This document shows, piece after piece, positions 4,672 to 5,816 of a DNA stretch of 5,816 bases (its first letter is position 1; every line of letters begins with the position of its first letter). Location of the stretch: contig VFFY01000201.1 in NCBI GenBank assembly GCA_009392675.1, positions 1 through 5,816 of the forward strand, given 5' to 3'. The notes under the pieces were generated by a model. That model was not told the origin of the DNA. It made no database searches and saw only the letters and a list, made by a program, of their open reading frames with translations. The stretch comes from SAR202 cluster bacterium. Its GTDB lineage: Bacteria > Chloroflexota > Dehalococcoidia > Lucifugimonadales > UBA826. The position numbers and the translations under genes are program-made.

Positions 4672-5816
4672 TTGAATTCTCCAGCTCGAAGTTTAATTGG
4701 GCAGACTATTGTGAATGAGGGCCCAATTTCGTTTGAGACCTTTATGGAGATTGCCCTATATTCTGAAGTTGGTTATTATCGAAATGAGAGCGTTTTTGGG
4801 ATTGCGGGGGATTACTACACCAGCCCGCATATACACCCGATATTTGCTTCTCTTTATGCTCTGCAAATTGAAAAAATGTGGAAAACAATGGACCGACCTG
4901 TCCCCTTTTTTATTATTGAACAGGGGGCAGGAGATGGCACTTTAGCAAAAGACGTTTTAGAAGCTATTTCAATTCTAAATCAAGATTTATATTCCTCCCT
5001 TACATATATATGTGTGGATAGGCGACAGATTGAAATTGGTGACGACAGCCATATAAACATTGTTCAGTCTGATCAAGTTGAGCCTTTTCATAGAACCGGA
5101 GTATTCATATCAAATGAGTTGATTGACTCCTTTCCTGTAAAAATGATCGAAATAAGAGATGGGGAAATTTTCGAGATATATGTTGGCATAAACGGTCATG
5201 GTAGTTTCGAAGAAATTTTAATTCCGGTTGCAATTGATGACTATGTGGATTTTCTGCCCTCCAAAATTACACAGTTGAATGGATATAGAGGCCCCTTGAA
5301 TACCAAGATGAATGATTGGTACAGTGATATTTCCAATGCTTTAAACTGCGGATTTGTGATAACCATTGACTACGGGTTTGATAGGGAAGTTTTTTTTTCA
5401 ATGGAAAAATCACACAAATTACTTCAGACCTACTATAAGCATATAGATGGGTCCAACCCATTCCAGAGGATTGGATCTCAAGATATAACAGCTCACGTGG
5501 ATTTTGACACTCTAAAACAAAGTGGCCATAAATATGGATTTAAAGAATTCGGATATTTCTCACAGGCAGAATGGCTGAATTCCATGGGTTTAGACCTTTT
5601 GATTCGTAAGATGAGGGGAGACGGTCTAAAAAATAGAAAAGTCATCAACTTGATATCAGGACTGAACGATATTTCTGGATTGGGAGGATTCAAAGTTTTA
5701 ATACAAGGCAAGAATGTAGAACATATTGATGTGAGAGATTTAAATTCAGATGTTTTTTGGCCCCAAGGTCTAGAATTTCCTCAGGTTAAAAATGTTCATA
5801 TGGCAAATGCTCGACA
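4672..5816 (+). CDS. midA: MidA/NDUFAF7 family SAM-dependent methyltransferase (DUF185), 3' end cut by window
   Basis: The frame stays open for 381 codons to the window edge. It is a COG1565/DUF185 class I methyltransferase. NEGPISFETFMEIALYSEVGYY (within residues 15-36) is the family's N-terminal signature, followed by GDYYTSP (47-53). The SAM-binding motif I is EQGAGDGTLA (83-92). Then come ISNELIDSFPV (146-156), VITIDYGF (229-236), TYYKH, and SQDITAHVDF (269-278), all expected of the family. FKVLIQGK (340-347) is where many members end, so little should be missing. The mitochondrial relative NDUFAF7 dimethylates an arginine of the complex I subunit NDUFS2 and is needed for complex I assembly; bacterial substrates are largely unproven. 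Company with citrate synthase, Rex and ATP synthase suits a role in respiration, which is inference. A nine-T run lies at 5390-5398. Family assignment is firm, substrate unknown. Confidence 0.92.
   Translation, partial: MNSPARSLIGQTIVNEGPISFETFMEIALYSEVGYYRNESVFGIAGDYYTSPHIHPIFASLYALQIEKMWKTMDRPVPFFIIEQGAGDGTLAKDVLEAISILNQDLYSSLTYICVDRRQIEIGDDSHINIVQSDQVEPFHRTGVFISNELIDSFPVKMIEIRDGEIFEIYVGINGHGSFEEILIPVAIDDYVDFLPSKITQLNGYRGPLNTKMNDWYSDISNALNCGFVITIDYGFDREVFFSMEKSHKLLQTYYKHIDGSNPFQRIGSQDITAHVDFDTLKQSGHKYGFKEFGYFSQAEWLNSMGLDLLIRKMRGDGLKNRKVINLISGLNDISGLGGFKVLIQGKNVEHIDVRDLNSDVFWPQGLEFPQVKNVHMANAR

Noticed and set aside
4715..4945. Overlapping + strand frame of 76 codons inside midA
   Set aside because: It lies in another frame of a continuous methyltransferase whose motifs (GDYYTSP, GAGDG) occupy the same bases.
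5267..5711. Antisense frames opposite the C-terminal half of midA
   Set aside because: The midA frame carries recognisable family motifs through this stretch; the antisense frames have none.

Overview
The window holds ordinary, well-packed bacterial housekeeping genes for energy metabolism. They are moderately AT-rich, with Shine-Dalgarno-led genes and several GTG/TTG starts. Left to right on the + strand are the 3' end of atpG (F1 gamma), complete atpD (F1 beta) and a short atpC (F1 epsilon). Convergent to them on the - strand is rex, the NADH/NAD+-sensing repressor. After a 360-nt divergent intergenic region come, again on +, a citrate synthase gene, a 67-codon zinc-ribbon-like protein gene, and a MidA/DUF185 (NDUFAF7-type) methyltransferase gene that runs off the right edge.

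Lineage: the gamma, beta and Rex sequences are clearly bacterial. The small protein with an HYW...GP.S.G.CK.CG pattern resembles a short family I associate with Chloroflexota (Dehalococcoidia/SAR202-like genomes). That assignment is from memory and is an inference, not a result. No mobile element, CRISPR array, tRNA or rRNA was seen, and base composition gives no obvious sign of transfer.

How the parts fit: F1 subunits make ATP, citrate synthase feeds carbon into the TCA cycle, Rex reads the NADH/NAD+ ratio, and the MidA family is linked (through mitochondrial NDUFAF7) to complex I assembly. Rex and citrate synthase share a divergent control region with candidate promoters on both strands, tandem TTAACAA half-sites and two small inverted repeats, so Rex control of both sides is a reasonable but unproven idea.

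Points most worth a second look are the epsilon subunit, which ends after its beta-sandwich and lacks the inhibitory C-terminal helices; the apparently leaderless rex transcript; the conserved-looking small Cys/His protein between citrate synthase and MidA; and the structured rex-gltA intergenic region. I found no convincing wholly new system.
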